A stretch of 64,000 nt of DNA from Haloarcula sp. H-GB4. GTDB lineage: Archaea > Halobacteriota > Halobacteria > Halobacteriales > Haloarculaceae. Shown here in pieces: positions 50,931 to 60,675 of the stretch. The notes under the pieces are model-generated. The model was not told the DNA's origin. It searched no databases and worked only from the letters and a program-made list of their open reading frames with translations. The DNA lies in the NCBI RefSeq assembly GCF_030848575.1, contig NZ_JAVDDX010000001.1, forward strand, positions 992,001 through 1,056,000. The letters run 5' to 3'. Numbering within the stretch: the first letter of the stretch is position 1; every line of letters begins with the position of its first letter. The translations under genes were made by a program, and so were the position numbers.

Positions 50931-51977
50931 GTGACATTGAGTGGCGGAGCCGACCCAGACTCCGAGTTCGCCTTCGAACTGTCTGTCTGTCAGTGGGCCG
51001 AGCGAGCGTGGTCGCCATCTGACGACGCGGCGGTGCTGGTCGCCAGACAGTTCGGGACAAAACACCGCCGCTGGGATACGATTGTACTGGAATGCGATCC
51101 CGACGGGCTCCGGGAACGGGCGAAATTTGGGACAGAGTCGTTCGATTCGGACCACCTACACGTTCTGCAGAACGTGCCGGCCGATTGGACCTACTATCGC
51201 GATGCGCTCCCTGACCCGGGCTACCCGTGGCGGTACGTCCGAGAGTCGATTCACGAGGCGGCTGACCGCGATGCCATCGAAACCCGCAAGCGCGGCAATC
51301 GGATCGAAATCCGTCAGGTGCGTCCCTATCCGGACTGGCTCCGTCGGGTCATCGCAATCGAGAACAAGCCCGACCTGACGGCAAGTGCCGCCAGAAATCT
51401 CGTCCCACAACTGGAGCGGGACATCGCGCTTTCGCTGGCCGACGAGGTGTGGGTCGCGACGGCGGCGACTGACGAGCGAGTAGAGCCGATTCTGCTGGCG
51501 GACCTGCCCGCAGCCGCCGGTGTGTTGACAGTCGACCCTAAATCCGGCACGGCTGAGGCGGTCTGGCAACCACGGTCGCTGTCGGTCGACGAACCCGGAA
51601 CGCGAATTCTGGACCGACCGGACGACGACATCAGCGTCGCCCGGTTCGAGTACGTGGACACTGACTGGAAACAGGAGCGGCGTCTCGCTATCGCTGAGCG
51701 GGCGTACGCTCGTGGGTGGCGCGCTTACGCGGACACGATGCGTCCCGACTGCCGACACTTCCAGCTCACTGCCGACAAGACTGGCGTGTATCCACACTGC
51801 GCCGCGAAAGAGTGTCTCCCGACGGCAGCAGAGTGTCGGGGACAGTGTCCGTCCTACGAGCCGGAACCGCCGGCGTGGCGGTCGATGGACTGGCCGCTCG
51901 ACGGCGGGCCGGGCAAGGCAATAAAGCGGTTATTAGCGCGGCGACGACGCCGCCAGCGGCTGGGACTGTCAGAGTAA
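50931..51977 (+). CDS. DUF5787 family protein, candidate Fe-S PD-(D/E)XK nuclease
   Basis: This is a 348-residue protein. The pattern of conserved residues fits a Cas4/AddB-like nuclease: Cys20 in L-S-V-C-Q-W, Asp49 in R-W-D-T-I-V-L-E, E144-N-K146 in I-A-I-E-N-K-P-D and a following helix with Q-L-E-R-D. The C-terminal part has C290-x4-C295-x6-C302-x3-C306, which with Cys20 could hold a 4Fe-4S cluster. The C-terminus is a basic tail. The call as a nuclease is my inference from the residue pattern; the family is annotated as a DUF. It sits 41 bp after the DUF4013 gene. Confidence 0.7.
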   Translation: MTLSGGADPDSEFAFELSVCQWAERAWSPSDDAAVLVARQFGTKHRRWDTIVLECDPDGLRERAKFGTESFDSDHLHVLQNVPADWTYYRDALPDPGYPWRYVRESIHEAADRDAIETRKRGNRIEIRQVRPYPDWLRRVIAIENKPDLTASAARNLVPQLERDIALSLADEVWVATAATDERVEPILLADLPAAAGVLTVDPKSGTAEAVWQPRSLSVDEPGTRILDRPDDDISVARFEYVDTDWKQERRLAIAERAYARGWRAYADTMRPDCRHFQLTADKTGVYPHCAAKECLPTAAECRGQCPSYEPEPPAWRSMDWPLDGGPGKAIKRLLARRRRRQRLGLSE

Positions 51978-52000
51978 CCGACCGACACCGCGGTCCGACC

Positions 52001-52480
52001 TCACTCCTCAGACAGTTCGATATCTAGCTCGTCGTGCGGAACGGCCAGCCTGAACGTCGGGACGGTCTTCTCGACTGTCTCCACGATACCCTTGTCTGCG
52101 AGGCTCCGGAGCGCAGAGCGAACGTCGTCGGTGTCGCGGTTCTCACCGACCTCGCGGAGGGCGTGTAACACGGCGACGACGCTCTGGCTCTCCTCGTCCG
52201 GACCGGCGATCACGTCGACGATAGCCTGCTGGAGCGGGGTGACTGTCACTGTCTGTATCCGTTCGGAGTCTTCCCCGTCGATAAGCGTCGTCGCCTCCGG
52301 CGTCGCACAGATGAGGCTGTTGTCGTTGCGGTAGTAGTGCTCCTTGAGTTCGGATTCGAGGTACTGGTGTACCTCGCTCCCGCTGTCCATGTCCCAGCGC
52401 TCCTGTAACTCGCCGTTTTTCGTCGGCTGGAGTTCGACGATGTCGGCAAGCCGTTCGCGGGCCTCCTCCGAGAGGGTCAT
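52001..52480 (-). CDS. DUF5797 family winged-helix-like protein
   Basis: This is a 159-residue protein. A first domain starts L-S-E-E-A-R-E-R-L-A-D-I-V-E-L-Q-P-T-K-N-G-E-L-Q in short helices, and a second ends with helix and strand parts R-S-A-L-R-S-L-A-D-K-G-I-V-E-T. Both resemble winged helix-turn-helix domains. It probably acts in gene control, though no DNA site is known. It converges with the DUF5787 gene, with about 20 bp between their stops. Confidence 0.75.
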   Translation of the reverse strand: MTLSEEARERLADIVELQPTKNGELQERWDMDSGSEVHQYLESELKEHYYRNDNSLICATPEATTLIDGEDSERIQTVTVTPLQQAIVDVIAGPDEESQSVVAVLHALREVGENRDTDDVRSALRSLADKGIVETVEKTVPTFRLAVPHDELDIELSEE

Positions 52481-52532
52481 GGCCCGTCGGTACGACGACC
52501 ACGTATTTCGGTGTTCTGAATCCGGGTAGGGC

Positions 52533-53768
52533 TCACTCGTGTCTGAGTGCGTCGATTGGGTCGACCCGTGCCGCCCGCCACGCCGGGTAGAGCCCGGCGA
52601 CGACGCCGACCAGCACGCCGACGCCGACCGCTAGCGCCATCCACAGTGGCGCAAGCGAGAACGTCACTTCGGCATACCGGGTCGCCCCGTAGCCGACGAG
52701 CAGTCCGAGCGGCACGCCGAGCAGCGAGCCAATCGTCCCGAGCAGTGCGGCCTCGACGAGGAACACCTGCATCACGTCGCGGTTGCGCGCACCGACAGCT
52801 TTCATAATGCCGATTTCGCGGGTCCGCTCGGTGACGCTGACGAGCATCACGTTAGCGATGCCGATAGCGCCGACGACGAGTGCGATGACGGCGATGCCGG
52901 TAACAAAGCGCGTGATGCGCTCGATGACATCGCTGATTTCCTCGACGAAGTCATTCCCGGACCGAGCGACCAGGTCCGTGTCGTCGGCTGAGAGTGACCG
53001 CGCGTCGGACTCACCGGAGAGGTACGTTTGAATTGCCGACTGCGTCTCTGGAATCTCTCGCGGGTCGACGACGAGCGTCACCTGCGGGTACGCGCGTTGC
53101 CGCACGCCCGCCGACGGGCTCTCAACGACCGACTCATAGAAGGAGTCGATAGGAACGTACACCCGGGGCTGACGGGCAAACTCGCTAACCGGGACTTCCC
53201 CCCGGGTCCCGTTCACGACGCCGACCACGGTAACGTTTCGCTCGCTCCCGTCAGGCATCGTCATCGTGAGCCGTTCGCCGGCCGTGAGGTTCTCTGCGAA
53301 CGACCCGGCCATGCGCTCGTTGACGACGACGGCATCCTCCTCGGTTTCGAAGGAGCGCCCCTCGACGAGGACCCCCGACGTGAAACTGGCCGGCCGCGTC
53401 GCCGTGACTTGCTGTCTAGCAAGTGTTTGATTCCCGTGCTGTACCGACTGCGTTTGGACGATACCACGTGGGAGCACTGCCTGTACCCCAGCAATGCCCT
53501 CTAGCTCCTGAATGTCGTACTCGGTAAACACCGGCTGGAGGGTCCGGTCGAAGTCATCGTCGCCTGATGGGGTTCCGAACACGTAGATGTTGCCTGCGTT
53601 CGACGTCTCGATGTCGCCGACGATTTCTGCCTCGACGCTGGCTCCGAACGTAGCGAAGGTGATGACCGACGCGATACCGATGACGACGCCAACAACCGTC
53701 AGCGCCGACCGGAGCTTGTGTGCTCTGATAGACCGAAGCGTGATGCGCACGCTCTCGCCGGTGTCCAT
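52533..53768 (-). CDS. ABC transporter permease, MacB/FtsX type
   Basis: This is a 411-residue membrane protein. One N-terminal helix (about 20-42) is followed by a large external MacB-like domain (45-270). The FtsX-type permease follows with three helices at about 285-310, 335-365 and 375-400. Key segments are R-T-R-E-I-G-I-M-K-A-V-G-A-R-N and the final P-A-W-R-A-A-R-V-D-P-I. It works with the ATPase next door (53768) and shares one base of overlap with it. Such haloarchaeal pairs may move lipoproteins or antimicrobial molecules. Confidence 0.9.
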   Translation of the reverse strand: MDTGESVRITLRSIRAHKLRSALTVVGVVIGIASVITFATFGASVEAEIVGDIETSNAGNIYVFGTPSGDDDFDRTLQPVFTEYDIQELEGIAGVQAVLPRGIVQTQSVQHGNQTLARQQVTATRPASFTSGVLVEGRSFETEEDAVVVNERMAGSFAENLTAGERLTMTMPDGSERNVTVVGVVNGTRGEVPVSEFARQPRVYVPIDSFYESVVESPSAGVRQRAYPQVTLVVDPREIPETQSAIQTYLSGESDARSLSADDTDLVARSGNDFVEEISDVIERITRFVTGIAVIALVVGAIGIANVMLVSVTERTREIGIMKAVGARNRDVMQVFLVEAALLGTIGSLLGVPLGLLVGYGATRYAEVTFSLAPLWMALAVGVGVLVGVVAGLYPAWRAARVDPIDALRHE

Positions 53769-54517
53769 CAGTCCTGCCCCCCGGAGACGTCCTCGACGGA
53801 CTGGATATGGCCGTCTTCGACGTGGATGATTCGCTCCGCCTGCTCGGCGACGTGGCGTTCGTGGGTCACCAGCAGGAACGTGTTGCCCGCCGCGTGGAGG
53901 TCGTCGAACAGGTCGAGTATCTGTGCCCCGGTGTCCGTGTCAACGTTGCCGGTGGGCTCGTCGGCGAGAATCAACGCCGGGTCGGTCGACAGCGCACGGG
54001 CGATGGCGACCCGCTGGCGCTGGCCGCCGCTGAGTTCCGAGGGGACGTGGTCGGTGCGGTCCCCGAGTCCAACCTCAGAGAGGAGCGACCTCGCCCGCTC
54101 GCGGCGACGACTGCGGTCCCAGCCGTCGAAGACGAGCGGCAGGGCGACGTTTTCCACCGCGGAGAGTCGCGGCATGAGATTGAACGTCTGGAAGACAAAG
54201 CCGACCTCGGTGCCGCGAATGTCAGCCCGTTCGGCCTCGCTGGCCGCCGAAACGTCCTGTCCGTTGACCACGACCTGCCCCGACGACGGCGTGTCCAGCC
54301 CGCCGATGAGGTTCAACAGGGTGCTCTTTCCAGAGCCGCTTGGCCCCATGACCGCCGTGTACGACCCCGTCGACAGGTCAAGACTCACGTCGTCCAGCGC
54401 CGTCACCGTCCCGCCGAGGTCGTACTGCTTGCTGACGCCATCGACGCGGACGGTCGTGTTCGCTGACTCGCTCACGGCCACGCGTAGGGACTGGACGGCA
54501 ATGAGGGGTTCGACCAC
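53768..54517 (-). CDS. ABC transporter ATPase, MacB/LolD type
   Basis: This is an up to 249-residue ATPase. I list the ATG at 54517, but a GTG at 54481 or 54475 gives a more usual start (S-E-S-A-N-T-T). Walker A is G-P-S-G-S-G-K-S-T, the signature is L-S-G-G-Q-R-Q-R and Walker B is L-I-L-A-D-E-P-T-G. The Q-loop F-V-F-Q-T-F-N-L-M-P is typical of the LolD/MacB branch. It precedes the permease in one operon. It is divergent from the LolA-like gene at 54591, about 75 bp apart. Confidence 0.9.
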   Translation of the reverse strand: MVEPLIAVQSLRVAVSESANTTVRVDGVSKQYDLGGTVTALDDVSLDLSTGSYTAVMGPSGSGKSTLLNLIGGLDTPSSGQVVVNGQDVSAASEAERADIRGTEVGFVFQTFNLMPRLSAVENVALPLVFDGWDRSRRRERARSLLSEVGLGDRTDHVPSELSGGQRQRVAIARALSTDPALILADEPTGNVDTDTGAQILDLFDDLHAAGNTFLLVTHERHVAEQAERIIHVEDGHIQSVEDVSGGQD

Positions 54518-54590
54518 AGTCAGACTCAGCGATAGTCGATGTACTGTGAGAGGAGCAACCCACTTACCACTCCAGTACTAAACGTGGCTA

Positions 54591-55610
54591 ATGACAGCCG
54601 ATACCGGACGGAGACTGGCTATCGTCGCTGTGTTTGTCACCATCGGACTGCTGGCCGCGGGGGCAGTCGCCGGCGTTTCCGGCCTTGAGCAGATGGGGCA
54701 GCCATCCGGCGACGACGTGCTCGACGAGACCGAGCAGCGCTACGACGCGGCTGAGACAATTACCGGGACCGCGACAGTGACCGTCACGAACGACTCGGCA
54801 TCGAAGACTGCGACGGTGGAGTACGCCGCCGCTGAGCCGAACAAGACGTGGGCCGCCGTCACGAGTGAGAACCGGTCCTATGAGATGGGGACGAACGGGA
54901 CCGTCGTCTGGGCGGTCGGCGAGAATCAGTCGTACGGCCGCGAACTGCCCGAGGAGGCCGGGGCGATGAACGACACCACCGACCCGGTTCCCGAAGAGAA
55001 CGTCACCGCGACGCTCCGCGGAACCGCTGAGGTCAACGGTGAGTCGACGTATGTTCTCGATCTTGAACCGACCAACCAGAGCATCGACGCGCCGAACACG
55101 ACGCTGTGGGTCAATACTGAGGACTACCGCGTCCACAAGATGACCACTGACGACGGGACGAACCGAACGGAACTCATCGTCGAGGAGACGAACTTCAACG
55201 TCAGCATCGACGACAGCCAGTTCGCCCCGCCGGCTGACCGGGTCGCCGTTACAACTGTCGAAACGTACGACACCTACAACGCGGCCCAGTCCGCGACAGA
55301 CTTGGACCTGCCGGCGTACGAGAACGGGACTTTCGAGGAAGCCCGGTACATCAGCCGGCCCGAGAGTACGGCCGTCGCTCAGCAGTACGACGCTGATGGC
55401 GAGAACGTGACGGTTCTGACCGCGACCGGCGCATCGAGCTATCTGGACGATGCGGAGAACGGAACGGCAGTGCAGGTGAACGGCCAGAACGCGACCGCAA
55501 TCGAGCGCGACGACAGAGCTGTGGTCTACTGGACCGAAGACGATGTCACGACCGGCGTGGTTATCGAGGGGACGACCGATGAGGCCGTCGCCGTCGCTGA
55601 AGAACTGTAG
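54591..55610 (+). CDS. LolA-like exported protein
   Basis: This is a 339-residue exported protein with a hydrophobic N-terminal segment (about 9-28) and no cysteine lipobox. The LolA-like domain runs over about 40-215, with T-V-E-Y-A-A-A-E-P-N-K and V-W-A-V-G-E-N. It is rich in N-x-T/S sites, as in surface glycoproteins. A second domain (about 220-339) resembles DUF4367-like C-terminal domains with G-V-V-I-E-G-T. It probably carries or binds a lipid at the outer face of the membrane. Its neighbour is the divergent MacB-type ABC pair, so they may work together (inference). Confidence 0.78.
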   Translation: MTADTGRRLAIVAVFVTIGLLAAGAVAGVSGLEQMGQPSGDDVLDETEQRYDAAETITGTATVTVTNDSASKTATVEYAAAEPNKTWAAVTSENRSYEMGTNGTVVWAVGENQSYGRELPEEAGAMNDTTDPVPEENVTATLRGTAEVNGESTYVLDLEPTNQSIDAPNTTLWVNTEDYRVHKMTTDDGTNRTELIVEETNFNVSIDDSQFAPPADRVAVTTVETYDTYNAAQSATDLDLPAYENGTFEEARYISRPESTAVAQQYDADGENVTVLTATGASSYLDDAENGTAVQVNGQNATAIERDDRAVVYWTEDDVTTGVVIEGTTDEAVAVAEEL

Positions 55611-55634
55611 CGACGCCCGCTAACTGTCTATATT

Positions 55635-56099
55635 CTACACCTCTTCCAGCGTCGCCTTGACTGACGCCCAGTGGCTCCCTTTCCAGAAGTGCTGCCCGCA
55701 GTCGGTACAGCGCCAGACCCGCTCATCACCTGCACTTGGTGCGTACTCCGGCGTGGGTTCCACCGGATCGACCTCCTCGACCGGCCCGTTGCAGACGCCA
55801 CAGTAGCCCGGCTCGGGAGAGAGTGAGAGCTTGAAGCCGGCGTCGGCGAGTTCTCGCAACTGGTCCGCAATCTCTCGCTCACTGAGGAGCACGCTCTCGG
55901 ATGCGCGGGCGGCGAGGTCGCTGTCCCGAGTAATCACCAACCGGTCCTCACGTTCCGCGAGCGCGAGGAGGTCGTCATCGGCCTCGGCGTCCCGGTCCAG
56001 CGCGTAGGCCGTGTCGTAGCCACACATCCGCAGATAGGTGGCGAGTTTACCGAGCATCGCATCAAGCGCGAGTCGGTCGCTGGGTGTGTTCTCAGGCAT
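55635..56099 (-). CDS. Mut7-C (DUF82) PIN-like nuclease domain protein
   Basis: This is a 154-residue protein. The PIN-like half has L-A-L-D-A-M-L-G-K-L-A-T-Y-L-R-M, D-R-D-A-E-A-D-D and V-I-T-R-D-S-D-L-A-A with conserved Asp residues. The C-terminal zinc ribbon has C-G-V-C-N-G and C-T-D-C-G-Q-H-F. Members are thought to be RNases. The ATG overlaps the PolX stop by 8 bp, so it is the last gene of the DUF5788-PolX-Mut7C operon. Confidence 0.9.
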   Translation of the reverse strand: MPENTPSDRLALDAMLGKLATYLRMCGYDTAYALDRDAEADDDLLALAEREDRLVITRDSDLAARASESVLLSEREIADQLRELADAGFKLSLSPEPGYCGVCNGPVEEVDPVEPTPEYAPSAGDERVWRCTDCGQHFWKGSHWASVKATLEEV

Positions 56100-57828
56100 C
56101 GAGGAACTCTTGGAGGCCCTCGGCGTCGCGGGTGTTCAGTACGTTGTCCGTCTCGGCCCACCCTCGACGCGCCGTGTGGACGCCGTAGCGCAGGAGTTCG
56201 AAGTTACCCGGGCTATGTGCGTCCGTGTTGATGGCGATTGTCGCCCCGGCATCGATGGCCTGCTTGACCGCGCCGCCGCCGAGGTCTAGGCGGGCCGGGT
56301 TGGCGTTTATTTCGAGCGCCGTGTCGTTGTCAGCGGCGGCTTCGGCGAGCCGCTCCACATCCACGTCCAGCCCCTCCCGACGGTTCAGATACCGGCCTGT
56401 CGGATGGCCGATGACGTTCACATCGGGGTGCTGTGCGGCCGAGACGAGGCGATCCGTGCCGTCCCCGTCGAGCGCGGCGTGGGGCGAGGCGACGACCACA
56501 TCCAACTCTGCCAGCAGGTCGTCGGCGACGGAGACACTGCCGTCCGCTGCGATGTTCGCTTCAACGCCGGTGAATACGTTGATGTCGGCGTCTGCGGCGA
56601 CCGATTCGACTTCGGTTAACTGCTCGCGGAGCTTCTCGTCCGGGACGCCGACGCCGCCGACCATCCCCGGCCCGGTGGCGTGGTCCGTGACAGCGATGTA
56701 GTCGTGGCCGAAGTCGGCGGCACCCTCGACCATCTCCGCGAGAGTGTTGCTGCCGTCCGACCAGTTCGTGTGGGTGTGGATGTCGCCGCGGACTTCGCCC
56801 TCGGCGAGAAGGTCCGGGAGCGCCCCATCCGCGGCGGCTTCGACTTCGCCGCGGTTCTCGCGGAGTTCGGGCGGGACCCAGTCCATGCCCAGCGCGTCGT
56901 ACACCGCTTCCTCGGTTTCGCTGGCCACCAGTTCGCCAGCCCGCTGGTCGTCGTCTTCGACGCCCGCGACATCGAAGACACCGTACTCGTTGACTTTCAG
57001 GTCCTGCTCGATAGCGCGGTTTCGGACCGCCACGTTGTGGTCCTTGCTCCCGGTGAAATACTGTAGCGCTGCGCCGAACTCCGATGGGTCGACGATCCGA
57101 AGATCGACCCGAACGTCGTCAGCGTAGGCGCTGGCTTTTGTGTCACCGGACTCGATAATCCGGTCGAGGCCGTCCCAATCGGCGAACCGCTCGACGACGG
57201 TCTCGGGGTCGGTGCTCCCGACGAGTACGTCAACGTCGCCGATGGTCGGTCGCCAGCGGCGAATCGAGCCGCCGAGCGCGCACTCGGCCACGGCGTCACC
57301 GGAAGCCATGTAACTCCGGATCCGGTCACCGTATGGCCGGGCCTCGCCGAGCAACGACCGCTCGTGGGCCTCGCGGGCAAAGTCGATGTTGTCGAGGATG
57401 TTCTGCTCCGTCTTTGCGCCGAAGCCCGACACCGCCTGTATCTCGCCAGCCTCAGCGGCGGCTTCCAGTTCATCAAGGGTGGTGATACCCAGCGCCTCGT
57501 ACAGCGAGCCGACGGATTTCGGCCCCACACCCTCGACCGCTGTGAGGGCGTCCATCTCGACAGGAAGCTCCTCACGGAGTTCTGTCAGCTCCTCGATTTC
57601 GCCAGTCTCGAAGTATTCGACCACCTTCGAAGAAATGGCATCGCCGACGCCGTCTATCTCACCGACGCTGGCTTCGCCCTCGGCGGCCAGCCCCTCGATT
57701 GCGCCGGGGAAGTCCCTGATGTTCTCGGCCGCCCGGCGGTAGGCACGGGGCTTGTACTCGACGCCTTTCGCGTCCAGCAGGTCGGCGAACTCTTCGAGCA
57801 GTGTTGCGATTTCGTCGTTCCGGCTCAT
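56092..57828 (-). CDS. polX: DNA polymerase/3'-5' exonuclease PolX
   Basis: This is a 578-residue enzyme from the ATG at 57828. The polymerase part (1-310) has the helix-hairpin-helix V-E-G-V-G-P-K-S-V and the D-x-D site of G-D-V-D-V-L-V. The C-terminal PHP domain has [11 protein letters not shown] and a final N-T-D-A-H-S, both metal-binding. It fills short gaps in base-excision repair and trims 3' ends. The start is 2 bp before the DUF5788 stop, and the stop overlaps the Mut7-C start. Confidence 0.93.
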   Translation of the reverse strand: MSRNDEIATLLEEFADLLDAKGVEYKPRAYRRAAENIRDFPGAIEGLAAEGEASVGEIDGVGDAISSKVVEYFETGEIEELTELREELPVEMDALTAVEGVGPKSVGSLYEALGITTLDELEAAAEAGEIQAVSGFGAKTEQNILDNIDFAREAHERSLLGEARPYGDRIRSYMASGDAVAECALGGSIRRWRPTIGDVDVLVGSTDPETVVERFADWDGLDRIIESGDTKASAYADDVRVDLRIVDPSEFGAALQYFTGSKDHNVAVRNRAIEQDLKVNEYGVFDVAGVEDDDQRAGELVASETEEAVYDALGMDWVPPELRENRGEVEAAADGALPDLLAEGEVRGDIHTHTNWSDGSNTLAEMVEGAADFGHDYIAVTDHATGPGMVGGVGVPDEKLREQLTEVESVAADADINVFTGVEANIAADGSVSVADDLLAELDVVVASPHAALDGDGTDRLVSAAQHPDVNVIGHPTGRYLNRREGLDVDVERLAEAAADNDTALEINANPARLDLGGGAVKQAIDAGATIAINTDAHSPGNFELLRYGVHTARRGWAETDNVLNTRDAEGLQEFLDA

Positions 57829-57829
57829 G

Positions 57830-58282
57830 TTAGTAGCTCCGCCCGGCACGACCCGTGCCGGAGTCCGCATCCTCGTGTCCCAGCGCTTTCTGGAGGAACT
57901 GCATCCAGCGTTTCCTGTCGGCAGTCTCTTGGGCCTGTGCTTCCTGTTCGATGTTCGCCGCACCGAGCTGTTCGAGGGCGTTCAGCGCCCGATCGATACC
58001 GATGATGGCCGTGGCAAGTTCTTCGCCGCGCTCGTAGCTCACTTCGTTGTCCTCAATCCGTTGCTTGCGCTGGAGGCGCTCACGCCGCAGGTTTTTTTTC
58101 GCTTGCTCGACGCGCTCGCGCTCGCCCCGCGGAACTGTCTCCCGACGCTTGATCTCGAAGACGAACGACTGGAGTTCAATCTCCTCGCCCTGGACAGTGA
58201 TTTCATCGGGAATGTCCGCACCGACGGTCGCGCTGTCGCGTTCGATGCGCTCCAGCAACTGTTTGCGCTCGAACTCTTTCAC
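57830..58282 (-). CDS. DUF5788 family protein
   Basis: This is a 150-residue protein. I take the GTG at 58282 as the start, because the upstream 64 codons are low-quality sequence in the divergent promoter region. It begins K-E-F-E-R-K-Q-L-L-E-R-I-E-R-D and contains I-E-L-Q-S-F-V-F-E-I-K-R-R-E-T. The middle is helical and basic with Q-A-K-K-N-L-R-R. An 8-base A run on the coding strand codes for the Lys-Lys part. The function is unknown. It is the first gene of the PolX operon. Confidence 0.72.
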   Translation of the reverse strand: MKEFERKQLLERIERDSATVGADIPDEITVQGEEIELQSFVFEIKRRETVPRGERERVEQAKKNLRRERLQRKQRIEDNEVSYERGEELATAIIGIDRALNALEQLGAANIEQEAQAQETADRKRWMQFLQKALGHEDADSGTGRAGRSY

Positions 58283-58509
58283 TAGCAGCGTATTAGACCG
58301 GGGCTCCCTTACCCGCTTCGCCCATCGGTCACCAAGGCTTGCACGGCGGTGCCTGTTTTTGTTCCACACATGCGTGCCGTTCAGTCTCCGTGTTTCAGGG
58401 CGACTCCGTGAGCGGTCCAGACTGAAACAAAAGGAGGTCGGCGATATCTTTTTCATTGTCTCTGCCGTTCTCACTGTACGAGAGTAATACTGTCCCCCTC
58501 GTTTATTAT

Positions 58510-60588
58510 ATGACCCTAACGTTCGAACCGCTTGACGACCGTCCTGGGCTCGCGGTCATTGACCAGATTGAGCGCCAGCGCTACCGGATACACACGCCGA
58601 CCCCCATCGCGCTCAGGGAGGCGGCGACCGACGTGTTTCAGTATCCCGTCGGGGACGCTGTCCGGATACGGACGCGCGCTATCGAACTGCCGACAGTGGT
58701 CATGGTGTACGTCCGTGATGACGACGGAGCGATAGCCGCCGAGGTTGCGCAGTTCGAGTCTGAGACGCTGCCGGCGGATGACTACGTCCTCGATCCGCTG
58801 ACGCAGATCAAGACGTATATGGGGGTCGAGGACACCGCGATAGAGGTCACCGTCGACTCAGACCGGTCCCGGATCGAGTTCGACGCTCCAACGGACCTGC
58901 TCATCGGCGCTCGCTCCCAGCACGACCGGCCGGCTGCCACGGTCACGACGACCGAGCAGCCGGCTGACGTGATGGCCGCGGTCGAAACCTTCGGGTCAGC
59001 ACTCAAGGCCCACGACCCCGAGCGCTCCTACCCGACGCTCCGCGGCCATCCACCGGCGCTTGAGATCGGTAATCGTCTGGATATCCCAGCGGATATCGAC
59101 AGTCCGGATACCGGTGTCACGCTCGAACTCCCGCCTGATCTCGCATCTATCTTCGTTGCCGCGCCGCTTTCGTACTACCTCGGAGCCTCGCTCGTCCCCG
59201 CATCCGAGCCACAGCTCACGACCGACACAGGATTTACGTACTCGCTGGATACTGCACGAGGGTTCGAATCCGAGGTCGGACGCACGCTCAAGCGTCTCTT
59301 CTTCCTCGATTGTGTCACACGCACTGAGGGGTTCCATCAGATCGACTTGCATGAGCGAGCAGCTATCGAGCCCTACGTCGACCTCGACTTCCAGTCGCTG
59401 TACCAGCAACCACTGGCGGAGCAAGTCGCCACCTATCTGCAGGTCCCGTACGACGTTATTGAGGACCACATTCCGAAGTGGCGGCTGACGACGCACATCG
59501 ACCCGGTGCCGACGAACGCGGAACAGCTCCCGTACGTTGTCGACGACCTCGCCATCGTCCGGACACACCAGCAGCAAGGACTGAATCAGGCAAGCGTTCC
59601 AGCAGAGGCCGAGGCCGAGTTCACCCGCGACGATGTCATCACTCGTGCCGCGAGTTCCGACGCTGGCACCGCCGCAGCCGAAACGGACTATGTCGAGCCA
59701 CAGGCCCACGACTCGCTTGAACAGGCCTGGATCGGGGACAGCATCCCTATCGGTGCGAGCAAGCTGACCAAAGCGGCGTTCGAACACCGACTTGACCGCG
59801 ATACGAACGCCGAGGACATCACGATTCGCGTCGTCCAGAACGACGCCCGGATGGACGAGGAACGAGAGCTCGTCGACGAAGTGTACGGCACCCGCGACGA
59901 CCTGCCGTTCGATGTTACAGTCCACGACAATCTGACGACGGCGGAACTCAGAACAGTCCTCACGACCGACGCGGAGTTCTTCCACTATATCGGCCACACC
60001 GAGCACGACGGCTTCGTCTGCTCCGACGGCAAGCTCGACGTGACGACGGTCGATTCGGTCGGCATCGATACGTTCCTGTTGAACGCCTGCAACTCGTACA
60101 ATCAGGGCCTCGCGCTCGTTGAAAAGGGTGCCATCGCCGGCATCGTTACGCTCAACGAAGTTCTCAACGACGGCGCGGTTCGCATCGGCGAAGCGGTTGC
60201 CCGACTGTTAAACTGTGGGTTCCCACTCCGAGCGGCGCTTACTATCGCACGCGGTGAGAGCATTCTCGGTGGGCAGTATATTGTTGTGGGTGACGGTGGT
60301 GTTACCGTGACGCAGGCAAGAAGTGGGACGCCTAATATGTTAAAAATAAAGCCCAGAGATCAAGTGTACGATGTTACCATGATTACCTATTCGACAGACG
60401 ACAAGGGGATTGGAAGTATCATTATGCCACTCTTGGATGAAATTGATGAATACTTTTTGAGTTCCGGTAGGCTGAAAACGTTTCAGGTCGATGAGGGGAG
60501 CCTGCATGAATTTTTACAGATGCAAGAGGTGCCTGTGAGGATTTCTGGCGAACTATATTGGAGTTCGTCTGTTGAATTAGAACTCTGA
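58510..60588 (+). CDS. CHAT-domain caspase-like protease
   Basis: This is a 692-residue protein from the ATG at 58510. The first 440 residues have no recognised domain. The C-terminal CHAT domain has the His motif F-H-Y-I-G-H-T-E-H-D-G (His496) and the Cys motif L-L-N-A-C-N-S-Y (Cys527), then A-I-A-G-I-V-T-L-N. This is a caspase-fold peptidase dyad. The gene changes to AT-rich codons from about 60318 to the stop, so the last 90 residues may have a separate origin. A 44-residue convergent gene lies 87 bp downstream. Such CHAT proteins often act on a nearby partner. Confidence 0.8.
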   Translation: MTLTFEPLDDRPGLAVIDQIERQRYRIHTPTPIALREAATDVFQYPVGDAVRIRTRAIELPTVVMVYVRDDDGAIAAEVAQFESETLPADDYVLDPLTQIKTYMGVEDTAIEVTVDSDRSRIEFDAPTDLLIGARSQHDRPAATVTTTEQPADVMAAVETFGSALKAHDPERSYPTLRGHPPALEIGNRLDIPADIDSPDTGVTLELPPDLASIFVAAPLSYYLGASLVPASEPQLTTDTGFTYSLDTARGFESEVGRTLKRLFFLDCVTRTEGFHQIDLHERAAIEPYVDLDFQSLYQQPLAEQVATYLQVPYDVIEDHIPKWRLTTHIDPVPTNAEQLPYVVDDLAIVRTHQQQGLNQASVPAEAEAEFTRDDVITRAASSDAGTAAAETDYVEPQAHDSLEQAWIGDSIPIGASKLTKAAFEHRLDRDTNAEDITIRVVQNDARMDEERELVDEVYGTRDDLPFDVTVHDNLTTAELRTVLTTDAEFFHYIGHTEHDGFVCSDGKLDVTTVDSVGIDTFLLNACNSYNQGLALVEKGAIAGIVTLNEVLNDGAVRIGEAVARLLNCGFPLRAALTIARGESILGGQYIVVGDGGVTVTQARSGTPNMLKIKPRDQVYDVTMITYSTDDKGIGSIIMPLLDEIDEYFLSSGRLKTFQVDEGSLHEFLQMQEVPVRISGELYWSSSVELEL

Positions 60589-60675
60589 TTCTGCTTACGT
60601 AACGCTCATACGATATATTCGCGCACTAGTGTGCGGAGTAAAAGCCGGTCGTACCAGATTGCTTTTTGACCGAAC

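Noticed and set aside
58087-58099. An 8-base T run (A8 on the coding strand) in the DUF5788 gene, considered as a frameshift site
   Set aside because: The frame continues normally through Lys-Lys-Asn, and no second product would result that I can recognise.
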